Source: Glaciecola sp964195425 (lineage in GTDB: Bacteria; Pseudomonadota; Gammaproteobacteria; Enterobacterales; Alteromonadaceae). Taken from it: a stretch of 64,000 nucleotides of DNA. Of this stretch, positions 34,272 through 44,076 are shown in pieces. The notes under the pieces were generated by a model. It did no database searches, was not told where the DNA came from, and worked only from the letters and a program-made list of their open reading frames with translations. Numbering within the stretch: the stretch's first letter is position 1; each line of letters begins with the position of its first letter. The position numbers and the translations under genes were made by a program. The stretch is from assembly GCA_964195425.1 (NCBI GenBank), contig CAXMOM010000004.1:1-64000 (forward strand), given 5' to 3'.

Positions 34272-36488
34272 ATGCCAGATAATAACAAAACTCACTTAGC
34301 GTTAGCTAATAAAGCCCTCAAAGAAGTCTTTGGGTTTGATCATTTTAGAGCTTCCCAGAAGCACATTATTGATAACGTGCTAAGCGGCACGAATACGCTC
34401 GCCATTATGCCAACGGGTGGCGGGAAATCACTGTGCTACCAAATTCCAGGCATCGTATTTGATGGGCTTACCTTGGTTATTTCTCCCCTTATTTCGCTAA
34501 TGCAAGATCAGGTAAGGCAACTCGATGAACTTAACGTGCAAGCCTGCGTGCTCAACAGTACTTTAAGTGCTCAAGAGTACCAACAAAATATTCAAAATAT
34601 TCAGAAAGGCCTTACTAAGCTGCTTTTTGTAGCCCCTGAAACAGTATTGCAACCCGCTATTATTTCTGTTTTAAAAGAAGTCGAGGTTGCTTGTGTTGCC
34701 ATTGACGAAGCGCATTGTATTTCAGAGTGGGGGCATGAATTTAGACCTGAATATAGACAGCTTCATCAGCTTGTAGGGCATTTCCCCAATGCAGTGGTTA
34801 TAGCGCTTACCGCGACTGCTACTCCAAGAGTGCGAGAAGATATAAAACGCCAATTATTAATTGATGACGATGCCGAGTTCATGGCTAGTTTCGACCGTCC
34901 TAACTTGTATATTGAAGTTGCGCATAAAGAGCAGCCTTATCAACAAGCAAAAGCGTTTATAGATAAGCATCCTGAACAGTCAGGTATTATTTATTGTCAA
35001 TCACGTTCAGGAGTCGATGAATTAGCCAATAAACTGCAAGCGGAGGGTTACAAAGCTTTGCCTTATCATGCTGGGTTAAACAGTCAAAAGCGCAGCGACT
35101 ATCAGCATCAGTTTGTATACGACGACGTAAATATTATTGTGGCTACCATTGCCTTTGGTATGGGTATAAATAAACCGGATGTGCGCTATGTGTTGCACTA
35201 TGATTTACCTAAAAATATTGAAGGCTATTATCAACAAATTGGTCGGGCAGGGCGTGATGGATTAAACGCTGACTGTTTGCTGTTATTTGGATATGGTGAT
35301 ACCGGTAAAATTCGTTACTTCATAGACCAAATGCAAGACGAACAACAAAGCCGACTGGCGACTATGCATTTAGGGCAAATGCTAGCGCTTGCTGAAACTG
35401 AAGAGTGCAGGCGTATAGTGCTACTGCAATATTTTGGTGAAACTGATATTCAACAAAATTGTCAGCAGTGCGACAACTGTTTAAATGAAGGCCAAGAGAA
35501 ATCTGATTTAACGGTGCCTGCGCAAAAGTTTTTGTCTTGTGTACATCGCACTGGTCAGCGCTTTGGGGCGAGTCATATTGTTGATGTACTTAGGGGATCA
35601 AACGCAGAAAAAATTCTGCAAAACCAGCATAATTTATTATCAACTTATAACATAGGCAATGAATTTACCAAAAAACAATGGATGACACTAGCAAGGCAAC
35701 TCATTCAAAAAGGCTTGCTGTCTCAAGAGGAAACCTATGGGGGTTTACGCCTAACGTCGTTAGCGGGTGACGTATTAAAAGGCAATGTACCTTTCTTCGC
35801 GTTACTGCAACAAACTGTAGTGGCGCATTCATCAAAGGTTAAAGCCAACCAGGTAGCAGGTGAGCAAGGTTTAGTGGACATATTAAAAAGAAAACGCAAA
35901 CAACTGGCCGACGAGGGCGCAGTGCCTCCCTACGCTATTTTTGCAGACCGTTCTTTACATGAAATGGCACATTACTTTCCGCAAGGTAATGAGAGTTTAT
36001 TAAAAATTCATGGTGTAGGCCAAGCCAAACTTGATAAATACGGTGAAATGTTTTTGGCTATTATTGATGACTATTGCCGTTCTAATAGCAAAACTGAAAT
36101 AGACAACTCCTCAAGTCCCTCTGCCACGCCTCAAAGCATAAAGGATGCCAAGGCTATCGGCGCTAAAACGATTGAAATAGCAAAGCAGTTTGCATCAGGG
36201 GTTTCGGTGTTAGCTTTATCGCAACAAAATAAGGTGCAAGTAAACACGGTTTATACGCATTTGTACAAGTACGTGCAGGCAGGTAAGGTATTTGAAAGCG
36301 ATGAGCCTTTTAATGCTGAGTTAGCATTACCGGACGAAACGATAAAGACGGGTTTCGCAGCATTTAAAAAATGCGGATATGATCGATTAAAACCGGTCTA
36401 TGACGAACTAGAACAGGCGCTCACTTATGAACAATTGCATTTGATTAGAGTGCTTTTTATATCGAAAGGTCTATCTCAGGGTTCATAA
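34272..36488 (+). CDS. recQ: ATP-dependent DNA helicase RecQ, long form
   Basis: 738 residues, against about 610 in E. coli. Helicase motifs are GFDHFRASQ (motif 0), MPTGGGKSLCYQ (I), VISPLISLMQDQ (Ia), IDEAHCISEWGHEFRPEY (II), ALTATATPRV (III), VATIAFGMGINKPDVRYV (V) and QQIGRAGRDG (VI). Then come the zinc site (C-R, C-QQC-NC), the winged-helix RQC and an HRDC domain (about 520-600). The extra 130 residues end in a helix-turn-helix-like domain (VSVLALSQQNKVQVNTVYTHL). It unwinds DNA in RecF-pathway repair. Confidence 0.93.
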   Translation: MPDNNKTHLALANKALKEVFGFDHFRASQKHIIDNVLSGTNTLAIMPTGGGKSLCYQIPGIVFDGLTLVISPLISLMQDQVRQLDELNVQACVLNSTLSAQEYQQNIQNIQKGLTKLLFVAPETVLQPAIISVLKEVEVACVAIDEAHCISEWGHEFRPEYRQLHQLVGHFPNAVVIALTATATPRVREDIKRQLLIDDDAEFMASFDRPNLYIEVAHKEQPYQQAKAFIDKHPEQSGIIYCQSRSGVDELANKLQAEGYKALPYHAGLNSQKRSDYQHQFVYDDVNIIVATIAFGMGINKPDVRYVLHYDLPKNIEGYYQQIGRAGRDGLNADCLLLFGYGDTGKIRYFIDQMQDEQQSRLATMHLGQMLALAETEECRRIVLLQYFGETDIQQNCQQCDNCLNEGQEKSDLTVPAQKFLSCVHRTGQRFGASHIVDVLRGSNAEKILQNQHNLLSTYNIGNEFTKKQWMTLARQLIQKGLLSQEETYGGLRLTSLAGDVLKGNVPFFALLQQTVVAHSSKVKANQVAGEQGLVDILKRKRKQLADEGAVPPYAIFADRSLHEMAHYFPQGNESLLKIHGVGQAKLDKYGEMFLAIIDDYCRSNSKTEIDNSSSPSATPQSIKDAKAIGAKTIEIAKQFASGVSVLALSQQNKVQVNTVYTHLYKYVQAGKVFESDEPFNAELALPDETIKTGFAAFKKCGYDRLKPVYDELEQALTYEQLHLIRVLFISKGLSQGS

Positions 36489-36794
36489 CAAGTTGTAGAA
36501 CAAGTTTTATAGCAGGGTCGGCGACGGGGTGGCCGTTAACCTTAAGCGATGAATGCAATGTTAAGTCCTGCGTATGTGCAATAAATTGGGCTTATGTTGA
36601 GAAGCACAAACACTGGCTAAAATAGGGTGATTTTTTATTCCTAAATGTGACACTTTTATGAAGTTTTATAGCATTGTCTTTTAAGGCCAAAGAACTAGTT
36701 GACAGCACTGATAATCAAGAGTAAACATAGCAAAAAGTTGTTGTCTTTATTGTTTCTAACTTGATTTGAAACTTGTTTATCGGAGTAATACGAC
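36489..36794. other. Intergenic, no gene seen
   Basis: A 306-base gap between recQ and maoP. GGAG at 36781-36784 serves the GTG start of maoP. No terminator, RNA gene or repeat was recognised. Confidence 0.45.
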
Positions 36795-37184
36795 GTGTCT
36801 ATAACATCTTTGCAAAGCCCATCAAAAGCAGTATTGCTGAGAAGAGTTTTTAGTGATCCCAAAAACTATCCATATGGATTCTCCCGTTCTGGCGATTTTT
36901 CAATTGCTGAAAGTAAGGCTTTAGTCGCATATGGTTGTTACATTGCAGCCTTGGTCGATGGCCATATTCAACCGCAAAACAGCGATGACATGACAATACT
37001 TGCTGCAGTGCATGGTGATATGGAACCTAAAGATACCGCTCAGCGTGCATGGATTAAATACCAAAAACGTATTAATCGCCCAAAAACTGGTAGTATATAT
37101 GGGTCGAAAAAAGCGGCGACTCAAGAAGATGAAGACCCAGTAAATGATATCGATGATGACGCTGATATGGTTTTTGACGATTAA
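36795..37184 (+). CDS. maoP: Macrodomain Ori organisation protein MaoP (DUF413)
   Basis: 129 residues from GTG 36795 with GGAG 10 bases upstream. The DUF413 core is FSDPKNYPYGFSRSGDFSI, SKALVAYGCYIAALVDG and AWIKYQKRINRPK. The C-terminal 25 residues are highly acidic (Asp/Glu). E. coli MaoP (YifE) acts with the maoS site to organise the Ori macrodomain. In E. coli it also lies next to an acetolactate synthase locus (ilvGMEDA), so the maoP-ilv neighbourhood is conserved here. Confidence 0.88.
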   Translation: MSITSLQSPSKAVLLRRVFSDPKNYPYGFSRSGDFSIAESKALVAYGCYIAALVDGHIQPQNSDDMTILAAVHGDMEPKDTAQRAWIKYQKRINRPKTGSIYGSKKAATQEDEDPVNDIDDDADMVFDD

Positions 37185-37361
37185 TAGGATGGTTTGGTTG
37201 TTTATACCCCTGTAAATCCCCATGTGGCGTTATGTTTATCCTAATAAAGCTGTATATAGGGATAGATATCGCGCTTTTTGATGTTTTAGTGTTTTTTCTT
37301 TTTATATGCTGAGGTATATTCTCAGTCAACCTATTAATTAATAAATTAAGGAGTCATTCTG

Positions 37362-39080
37362 GTGAGGATGATGTCAGGCGCTGCTATGGTAGTAGAAGCC
37401 TTAAAAGAAATTGGTGTTTCGCATGTTTTTGGATATCCCGGCGGAGCAGTCTTAGATATATACGATGCCTTGTTTGCACAAGACGATGTTAAACACATTT
37501 TGGTACGCCACGAACAAGGTGCTGCTCACATGGCAGACGGCTTTGCTCGCGCAACCGGCAGAACAGGGACCGTTTTGGTTACCTCTGGCCCAGGCGCTAC
37601 TAATACACTAACGGGTATTGCCACCGCCTACATGGACTCTATTCCTATGGTGATATTGTCGGGTCAGGTACCGTCAATGCATATCGGTGAAGATGCCTTT
37701 CAAGAAACGGATATGGTGGGCTGTTCACGGCCAATAGTGAAGCATAGCTTTCTCGTTAAAAAAACCACAGATATTCCAATGGCTATTGCGAAAGCATATT
37801 ACATTGCTAATACAGGTCGTCCCGGTCCTGTCGTTGTGGATTTACCTAAAGATTTAGTGAACGTTCAAGACCAGCATCCATATGTGTTTCCTGACGATGT
37901 TACAATGCGCTCGTACAACCCCACCGTTAAAGGCCATAGTAAACAAATTAGCAAAGCCCTCGCGAGCATGAAAAATGCAAAACGCCCTGTGCTTTACGTA
38001 GGTGGCGGAGCAATTACTGCCGAAGCGAGTGGACTGGTTACCGAGTTAGCTGAAAAGTTAAACGCGCCAGTCACATGCACGCTAATGGGTCTTGGTGCTT
38101 TTTCAGGTGTACATGAACAGTTTGTTGGCATGTTAGGTATGCACGGTCGCCTTGAGGCGAACAAGACAATGCATAACGCTGACTGTATTGTAGCCCTAGG
38201 CGCAAGGTTCGACGACAGAGTAACGAATAATGTTGATAAATTTTGTCCTCATGCAGATATTATTCACGTTGATATTGACCCAGCTTCTATCTCTAAAATC
38301 GTCAAGGCACACATCCCAGTAGTAGGATCGATCGATACTGTTTGTAAACAGCTTTTGAGCCAAATGGACGATGTTGACCCTGAACAGCAAAAAGTAAAGC
38401 TAGCAGATTGGTGGTCTCAAATTAATGAATGGCGTGCTCGCAAGTGCTTAGATTACAAGCAAGGCGAAGAAGTCATTAAGCCGCAAAAGGTTATTGAAGC
38501 AGTATATAAACACACCAATGGAGATGCATACATAAGCTCTGATGTAGGTCAGCACCAAATGTTTGCCGCACTTTATTCTCCTTTTGCTAAACCGCGCCGG
38601 TGGATTAACTCTGGTGGTTTAGGCACGATGGGCTTTGGTTTACCTGCCGCTATGGGTGTTCAGTTTGCACACCCTGAAGCATGCTCGGTCGTAATTACTG
38701 GCGATGGTAGTATTCAAATGAATATTCAAGAACTGTCTACATGCTTGCAATACAACTTGCCAATTAAGGTTATCTCTTTGAATAACAGAGCCTTAGGCAT
38801 GGTGCGACAATGGCAAGACATGAACTACAAAGGCCGTCATTCTAGTTCATATATGGACTCTATGCCCGATTTTGTAAAACTTGCTGAAGCGTATGGGCAT
38901 GTGGGTATTCGAGTAGATAAACTTGAAGATTTAGATGACGCCATGAAGCGCTGCTTCGCTGAGAAAAATAGACTTGTATTTATGGATATATTGGTTGACC
39001 AAAATGAACATGTATATCCTATGCAAATAAAGTACGGGGCCATGGATGACATGCGTTTAAGCAAGACGGAGCGTACCTAA
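37362..39080 (+). CDS. ilvI: Acetolactate synthase large subunit
   Basis: 572 residues. This ThDP enzyme makes acetolactate or acetohydroxybutyrate in valine, leucine and isoleucine synthesis. Seen are FGYPGGAVLDIYDAL, the catalytic Glu in VRHEQGAAHMADG, SGPGATNT, FAD-region sequence and the ThDP motif GDGSIQMNIQEL...NN. Length and the start MRMMSGAAMVV match IlvI (574). The start is GTG 37362, 9 bases after AAGGAG (37347-37352). The stop shares one base with the ilvH start. No leader peptide rich in branched-chain codons was seen upstream. Confidence 0.94.
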   Translation: MRMMSGAAMVVEALKEIGVSHVFGYPGGAVLDIYDALFAQDDVKHILVRHEQGAAHMADGFARATGRTGTVLVTSGPGATNTLTGIATAYMDSIPMVILSGQVPSMHIGEDAFQETDMVGCSRPIVKHSFLVKKTTDIPMAIAKAYYIANTGRPGPVVVDLPKDLVNVQDQHPYVFPDDVTMRSYNPTVKGHSKQISKALASMKNAKRPVLYVGGGAITAEASGLVTELAEKLNAPVTCTLMGLGAFSGVHEQFVGMLGMHGRLEANKTMHNADCIVALGARFDDRVTNNVDKFCPHADIIHVDIDPASISKIVKAHIPVVGSIDTVCKQLLSQMDDVDPEQQKVKLADWWSQINEWRARKCLDYKQGEEVIKPQKVIEAVYKHTNGDAYISSDVGQHQMFAALYSPFAKPRRWINSGGLGTMGFGLPAAMGVQFAHPEACSVVITGDGSIQMNIQELSTCLQYNLPIKVISLNNRALGMVRQWQDMNYKGRHSSSYMDSMPDFVKLAEAYGHVGIRVDKLEDLDDAMKRCFAEKNRLVFMDILVDQNEHVYPMQIKYGAMDDMRLSKTERT

Positions 39081-39577
39081 TGAGACGTATTATTTCTGTA
39101 TTAATGGAAAATGCTCCAGGTTCGCTTTCTCGAATAGCAGGCGTGTTCTCGCAGCGTGGTTACAACGTAGACTCATTATGTGTAGCGCCTACTAGCGATG
39201 ATAGTTTGTCTCGCTTAACTATTATTACGCAAGCCGACGATAAGGTAATCGAGCAAATTACTAAGCAAGTGAATAAGCTTATTGATGTGTTGCGTGTAAC
39301 CGAGCTATCTGAGGCGCCGCACGTTGAACGTGAACTCATGCTAATAAAAGTCGCTACTCGAACTGATATTGCGCGTGCTGAAGTCAATCGAAACGTTGAT
39401 ATTTTTAGAGCACGTATATTAGATGTAACTGCTCAGCACTATACCATTGAGATAACCGGCACTAGCGATAAGTTAAGCGCTTTTGCCGATGTAATGGGTC
39501 ACTGCGCCGATATTACTGAGTCTGCAAGAACCGGTGTTTGCGGATTGTCGAGAGGTGACCGCGCGCTAAGGCCGTAA
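39080..39577 (+). CDS. ilvH: Acetolactate synthase small (regulatory) subunit
   Basis: 165 residues (E. coli IlvH 163). The N-terminal ACT domain RRIISVLMENAPGSLSRIAGVFSQRGYNVDSL binds valine for feedback inhibition. The C-terminal domain (ARTDIARAEV...FRARILDV, YTIEITGTSDKL) is typical. It overlaps ilvI by one base (TAATG), so both subunits are made in a coupled way. A strong terminator follows. Confidence 0.95.
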   Translation: MRRIISVLMENAPGSLSRIAGVFSQRGYNVDSLCVAPTSDDSLSRLTIITQADDKVIEQITKQVNKLIDVLRVTELSEAPHVERELMLIKVATRTDIARAEVNRNVDIFRARILDVTAQHYTIEITGTSDKLSAFADVMGHCADITESARTGVCGLSRGDRALRP

Positions 39578-39620
39578 AATTGCTAGTACGGCAATGAATG
39601 GCATTATCAAGAATAGTTAA

Positions 39621-39646
39621 AAAGGCACTTTTTAGTGCCTTTTTTG
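39621..39646 (+). terminator. Rho-independent terminator of ilvIH
   Basis: A perfect 10-bp stem AAAAGGCACT / AGTGCCTTTT with a TTTT loop, running into Ts, lies 44 bases after the ilvH stop. Confidence 0.93.
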
Positions 39647-39716
39647 ATTTTAAAAACACGAAAAACTAGAAACCGCACTAAATTGTTTATTTTTTGAATG
39701 ATTGTTTTGAAATATG

Positions 39717-39910
39717 TGCTAGACTACTGGCGTTTTTAGTAAGTCAATGTTTTGAAAGTTCGTTCGTAGCTACATATAACCATTTGTTCCAACCGCAGTT
39801 CCAGTGTTAGACATCGTTATTCCTAAGTTATTAATTCTTGAAAGACTCTTGCAAAAAATTCAATTGCGTAAATTTTTGCGCGTTTTATTTATTTTTATTA
39901 GAGGTTCAAT
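39717..39910 (+). promoter_or_regulatory. Possible promoter and long 5' leader of the cold-shock gene
   Basis: TGCTAGACT (39717-39725) looks like an extended -10 box. It would give a leader of about 180 bases before ATG 39911, the length known for cspA-type mRNAs whose leader changes fold with temperature. The -35 is not clear. AGAGG at 39900-39904 is the ribosome site. Confidence 0.35.
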
Positions 39911-40120
39911 ATGTCTAAAGTTACAGGCACAGTTAAGTGGTTCAATCCTGAAAAAGGTTTTGGTTTTTTGACTCAAGATAATGGCGGCAAGGACGTATTC
40001 GTTCATTTCCGTGCAATCGTTGCAGAAGGTTACAAGACTCTTCCTGAAGGTCAAAAAGTATCTTTTGAAGTAGAAGAAGGCCAGAAAGGCTTACAAGCTG
40101 CAAACGTAGAAACTATCTAG
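39911..40120 (+). CDS. CspA-family cold-shock protein
   Basis: 69 residues. Both RNA-binding motifs are present, RNP1 (KGFGFLTQ) and RNP2 (VFVHFRAI), after GTVKWFNPE. The five-stranded OB fold binds single-stranded RNA or DNA and acts as RNA chaperone at low temperature. It has its own long leader and terminator, so it is monocistronic. The exact Csp paralogue cannot be named. Confidence 0.95.
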   Translation: MSKVTGTVKWFNPEKGFGFLTQDNGGKDVFVHFRAIVAEGYKTLPEGQKVSFEVEEGQKGLQAANVETI

Positions 40121-40156
40121 TTTTTATAAAAATCAGGAACTATCCAGTTTCTAAAG

Positions 40157-40184
40157 AAAATGGCACGCATAGCGTGCCATTTTT
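40157..40184. terminator. Bidirectional terminator between the cold-shock gene and fadA
   Basis: A 12-bp stem (AAAATGGCACGC / GCGTGCCATTTT) with As before and Ts after. It can stop transcription from the cold-shock gene on the plus strand and from fadBA on the minus strand. Confidence 0.9.
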
Positions 40185-40253
40185 ATGTCTGGGGTTTACT
40201 AGCTGGTGAATACTTTCGTATAGCACATTAGCACAGCACCCCAGGATTTTTCA

Positions 40254-41417
40254 CTATACCCGTTCAAATATCGTTGCAATTCCTTGACCTAAGCCAATAC
40301 ACATAGTGGCTAAACCAACAGACTTGTTATTATCTTCAAGCACATTTATAAGGGTCGTTGAAATTCGTGATCCAGAGCATCCTAATGGATGACCTAAAGC
40401 AATCGCGCCGCCTTTCAAGTTCACTTTTTCGTTATATACATCTAACCAACCCAATTGCTTAATACAAGATAGTGCTTGCGCGGCAAAGGCTTCGTTAAAT
40501 TCAGCAAGCTCTATATCATCCATAGTCATGCCAGCGCGTTTTAGTGCTTTTTGCGTTGCTGGTACCGGGCCAAAGCCCATTATCGCGGCATCGCAGCCAG
40601 CAACGGCCATTGCTTTGATTTTAGCTCGTGGTGTTAAGCCTAGGGCTTTAGCACGTTCACCAGACATTATAAGCATGGCTGATGCTCCATCAGATATTGC
40701 TGAGGAAGTCCCTGCAGTCACCGATCCGCTCACCGGGTCAAATACCGGACGCAAACCCGCAAGGGTTTCAACGGTGGTTTCAGGGCGAATTACTTCGTCG
40801 TGCTCTATTAATGTCAGTAAGCCAGCTGCGTCGTGTCCCTCAATAGGTACAATCTCGTTATCCCAGCCGCCGTTTAAATGAGCTTTATGTGCATTTTGAT
40901 GCGAACGAGCGCCAAACTCATCTTGCATTTCTCGGCTAATACCGTTTTGACGGCCAAGTAATTCAGCAGTCATACCCATGCTGCCAGAGGCTTTTGCTGT
41001 ATTTATAGCTAAGCCAGGGTGAAAGTCGATATTGTAGTTCATGGGTACATGTCCCATATGTTCTACTCCGCCAATCATATAAACATCGCCGCGTCCGCTC
41101 ATAATGCCAGAAACAGCATCATGCAAAGCTTGCATTGAAGAACCACATAAACGGTTAACCGTAAACGCGCCCGTGCTACGTGGAATATCCGTCAGCAACT
41201 GGGCGTTACGAGCAATGTTAAAGCCTTGCTCTTTAGTTTGTTGTACGCAGCCCCAAATAATATCTTCTATTTCAGTAGGATCTACATTTGGGTTACGCGC
41301 TAGTAACTGGCTCATAAGGTGAGCCGATAATGTTTCGGCGCGCACGTTTCTAAATGCACCGCCTTTTGAGCGTCCCATTGGTGAACGAATACAATCTATT
41401 ACCACTACATCTTTCAT
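40254..41417 (-). CDS. fadA: 3-ketoacyl-CoA thiolase FadA
   Basis: 387 residues (E. coli FadA 387). The acylation Cys is in VNRLCGSSMQALHDA, the catalytic His in GGAIALGHPLGCSGSR and the second Cys in TMCIGLGQG. NEAFAAQAL is also typical. It cleaves 3-ketoacyl-CoA with CoA to acetyl-CoA in beta-oxidation, as the beta chain of the FadBA complex. It follows fadB by 36 bases in one operon. Confidence 0.96.
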   Translation of the reverse strand: MKDVVVIDCIRSPMGRSKGGAFRNVRAETLSAHLMSQLLARNPNVDPTEIEDIIWGCVQQTKEQGFNIARNAQLLTDIPRSTGAFTVNRLCGSSMQALHDAVSGIMSGRGDVYMIGGVEHMGHVPMNYNIDFHPGLAINTAKASGSMGMTAELLGRQNGISREMQDEFGARSHQNAHKAHLNGGWDNEIVPIEGHDAAGLLTLIEHDEVIRPETTVETLAGLRPVFDPVSGSVTAGTSSAISDGASAMLIMSGERAKALGLTPRAKIKAMAVAGCDAAIMGFGPVPATQKALKRAGMTMDDIELAEFNEAFAAQALSCIKQLGWLDVYNEKVNLKGGAIALGHPLGCSGSRISTTLINVLEDNNKSVGLATMCIGLGQGIATIFERV

Positions 41418-41453
41418 TTTATTCTCCTCATTGATTAAACGAATAATATTCGC

Positions 41454-43604
41454 TTAAGCAAAATATGATTTGCCTGATGCGGCCATTTCGCGCACACCAT
41501 CGCTAATTTGATAAACAGGCCCTAAACTTGCGTACTTATCGGCTAATGCCACAAAGTTTGCTAAGCCCATGGTCTCGATGTAGCGGAAAATTCCACCTCT
41601 AAACGGTGGAAATCCTAAACCATATAACAATGCCATATCAGCTTCTGCTGCACTGCCAACAATGCCTTCTTCTATACAACGAATGGCTTCGTTTGCCATT
41701 GGTATCATTACGCGTGCAATAATCTCTTCAGTATCAAAGTCTCGCTTAGGCGCAACGTGCTCAGTAAACAGTGCATAGGCCTCGTCAGCAGCAGCTTTTG
41801 TTGGGCGACCGCGCTTATCGGTTCCATAATTATAGAAACCCTTGCCGTTCTTTTGACCCAAACGTGTGTTGCTATAAAGCAGCGTTACTGGATCATTGTC
41901 AATTTTCTGCATACGCTCGGGTATACCAGTAGACATTACGCCGGATGCATGATCAGCAGTATCCATACCTACCACATCTAACAAATATGCGGGGCCCATT
42001 GGCCAACCAAATACTTTCTCCATAACTTTGTCTACCGCGGTAAAGTCAGCACCGTCAATTACTAGCTTACTAAAGCCCGCAAAGTAGGGGAACAATACAC
42101 GGTTGACTAAGAAGCCTGGGCAATCATTAACCACAATAGGCGTTTTACCCATTTTTAATGTGGCAGCAACCACTGAGGCAATGGTGGAGTCGCTCGTGGC
42201 TTTGCCGCGAATAATCTCTACCAATGGCATTTTGTGTACGGGGTTAAAAAAGTGCATACCACAAAAACGTTCAGGCTTGCTTAACGACTTAGCCAGCAAA
42301 TCGATTGAAATAGTGGAAGTATTTGAACAAATGATGGCGTCGTCGGCCACGGTTTGCTCGGCTTCTTTTAAAACAGCTGCTTTTATTTTTGGATTTTCAA
42401 CTACCGCTTCAATAATTAGGTCGGCATTGGCAATCGCTTTCAGGTCTAGGGTAGGCACGATGTTATTAAGCGTTGATGCCATTTTTTTAGCGTCAACTTT
42501 ACCGCGTGCCATACCTTTGGCGAGTATTTTTGAGGCTTCATTTAAGCCTAAGTCAAGGGCCGGTTGTGCGATGTCTCGCATAACGGTAGACACGCCTTTC
42601 ACTGCGCCTTGATATGCAATACCGCCGCCCATTATGCCGGCACCTAAAACAGCATGTTGTTTGACAACTTTAGTGGCTGCTTTGGCAATTTTCTTACCTT
42701 TGCTTTTTACCAGTTGGTCAGCTAAGAATATGCCCACTTGTGCTTGGCATGCATCGGTTTTTGATAATGCAACAAAGCCTTCGTTCTCAAGTTTTAGTGC
42801 GCCTTCTCTGCCACTGCGAGCGCTTTTGCGAACTGTTTCAACCATTTTGTGGGGCGCTGGATAATGCTTTCCAGCTTGTGCTGCTACCATAGCAGCGGCG
42901 GTTGAAAAACTCATTAGTGATTCATTGGCATTGAGCTTGAGCGGCGCTTTTTTCTGATCTCGTTTGCCTTGCCAGTCAAATTTACCGGCAATGGCGTTAA
43001 GTAACATGGTACGAGCACCTTGATGCAAATGGTCTGGTGCAACAACGGCATCGACTGCACCTTCATCGAGGGCTTTTTGAGCAGTGCGATCGCGGCCTGT
43101 GGTCATCCACTCTAATGCGTTGTCAGAGCCTATTAATCTTGGCAAGCGTACGGTGCCACCAAAACCAGGCATTAAACCTAACTTAACTTCGGGCAAACCA
43201 ATTCGCGCGGTGACATCAGCTATGCGCAAGTCGCAGATTAAGGTCATTTCGCAACCACCACCCAATGCAAAACCATTAATAGCGCATATAGTGGGCATGG
43301 GTAGGTCTTCAAAGCGGTCAAAAACTTGAGATGTTTTAGCGACCCAAGCAAGTACTTCAGATTCAGGCAAGCTAAACAAACGGGTAAATTCTGTAATATC
43401 AGCACCCACAATGAAGGTAGATTTTGCTGACCTTACTAATACACCTTTGATTCCTTCACTCGCTTGAATTGCGACTGTTGCTTGGTCAAGTTCAGATACT
43501 GTTAGTTGGTCAAATTTGTTGACCGAGCCTTGGGCATCAAAAACTAACTCAGCAATACCGTCGTCAGTCATTATTACCGAAAGACTCTTGCCTTCGTAAA
43601 CCAT
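41454..43604 (-). CDS. fadB: Fatty acid oxidation complex alpha subunit FadB
   Basis: 716 residues. The N-terminal enoyl-CoA hydratase/isomerase (about 1-190) shows VGADITEFTRLF and NGFALGGGCEM, and GLPEVKLGLMPGFGGT with the catalytic Glu. The 3-hydroxyacyl-CoA dehydrogenase (about 310-716) shows the NAD loop LGAGIMGGGIAYQGA, HFFNPVHKMPLVEII and NRVLFPYF. With FadA it carries out the central steps of fatty acid beta-oxidation. It is the first gene of the fadBA operon; the AT-rich upstream region holds two palindromes that might be operators. Confidence 0.96.
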   Translation of the reverse strand: MVYEGKSLSVIMTDDGIAELVFDAQGSVNKFDQLTVSELDQATVAIQASEGIKGVLVRSAKSTFIVGADITEFTRLFSLPESEVLAWVAKTSQVFDRFEDLPMPTICAINGFALGGGCEMTLICDLRIADVTARIGLPEVKLGLMPGFGGTVRLPRLIGSDNALEWMTTGRDRTAQKALDEGAVDAVVAPDHLHQGARTMLLNAIAGKFDWQGKRDQKKAPLKLNANESLMSFSTAAAMVAAQAGKHYPAPHKMVETVRKSARSGREGALKLENEGFVALSKTDACQAQVGIFLADQLVKSKGKKIAKAATKVVKQHAVLGAGIMGGGIAYQGAVKGVSTVMRDIAQPALDLGLNEASKILAKGMARGKVDAKKMASTLNNIVPTLDLKAIANADLIIEAVVENPKIKAAVLKEAEQTVADDAIICSNTSTISIDLLAKSLSKPERFCGMHFFNPVHKMPLVEIIRGKATSDSTIASVVAATLKMGKTPIVVNDCPGFLVNRVLFPYFAGFSKLVIDGADFTAVDKVMEKVFGWPMGPAYLLDVVGMDTADHASGVMSTGIPERMQKIDNDPVTLLYSNTRLGQKNGKGFYNYGTDKRGRPTKAAADEAYALFTEHVAPKRDFDTEEIIARVMIPMANEAIRCIEEGIVGSAAEADMALLYGLGFPPFRGGIFRYIETMGLANFVALADKYASLGPVYQISDGVREMAASGKSYFA

Positions 43605-44076
43605 GATTATCTCCTATATTTAAAAATTTATAGATTCTTACAAAAAAATAGACCACTCGTAACGCAAGCTTAGCTTATAATCAGTTTTAGTGGCATGTTG
43701 ACATAATATTATGTGAGTAACTCTCACCATTAACGTTCAATATATACTAAATATATTTAGTAAAAAGCTTGGCGAACTTTATGTACTGTTTACCATGTTT
43801 TTTCATTAAATATATCGAACTATTACGGTTACTTGCTGTATAAATAGTAGATTAGCAGATATTACGCAATTAACCCTTTATTAGGTTTGTTTTTCTTTCA
43901 AATTGTCAATAGAGCTAGTTTTGTGCAGATACTCAGTAATATCTTGTTTGGCTATGGTAGGTGATATCATATTAACATTCAGGAGAACATTCATCGAACC
44001 TTCAGGCATAAAAAATGCAATGCGTGTTAATACAAGCGATGCTACACCAAGTTTTTGCGTGCTTATTTTAGTATTC
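43605..44076. other. Divergent control region of fadBA and slt
   Basis: 472 bases. It contains two perfect AT-rich palindromes, ACATAATATTATGT (43701-43714) and ACTAAATATATTTAGT (43746-43761), about 100 and 145 bases before fadB. They may be operator sites for a fatty-acid regulator, or chance in AT-rich DNA. A 65-codon minus-strand frame (44078-43881) exists but has no recognised family. The slt frame is open upstream to 43903 without a good start. Confidence 0.45.
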
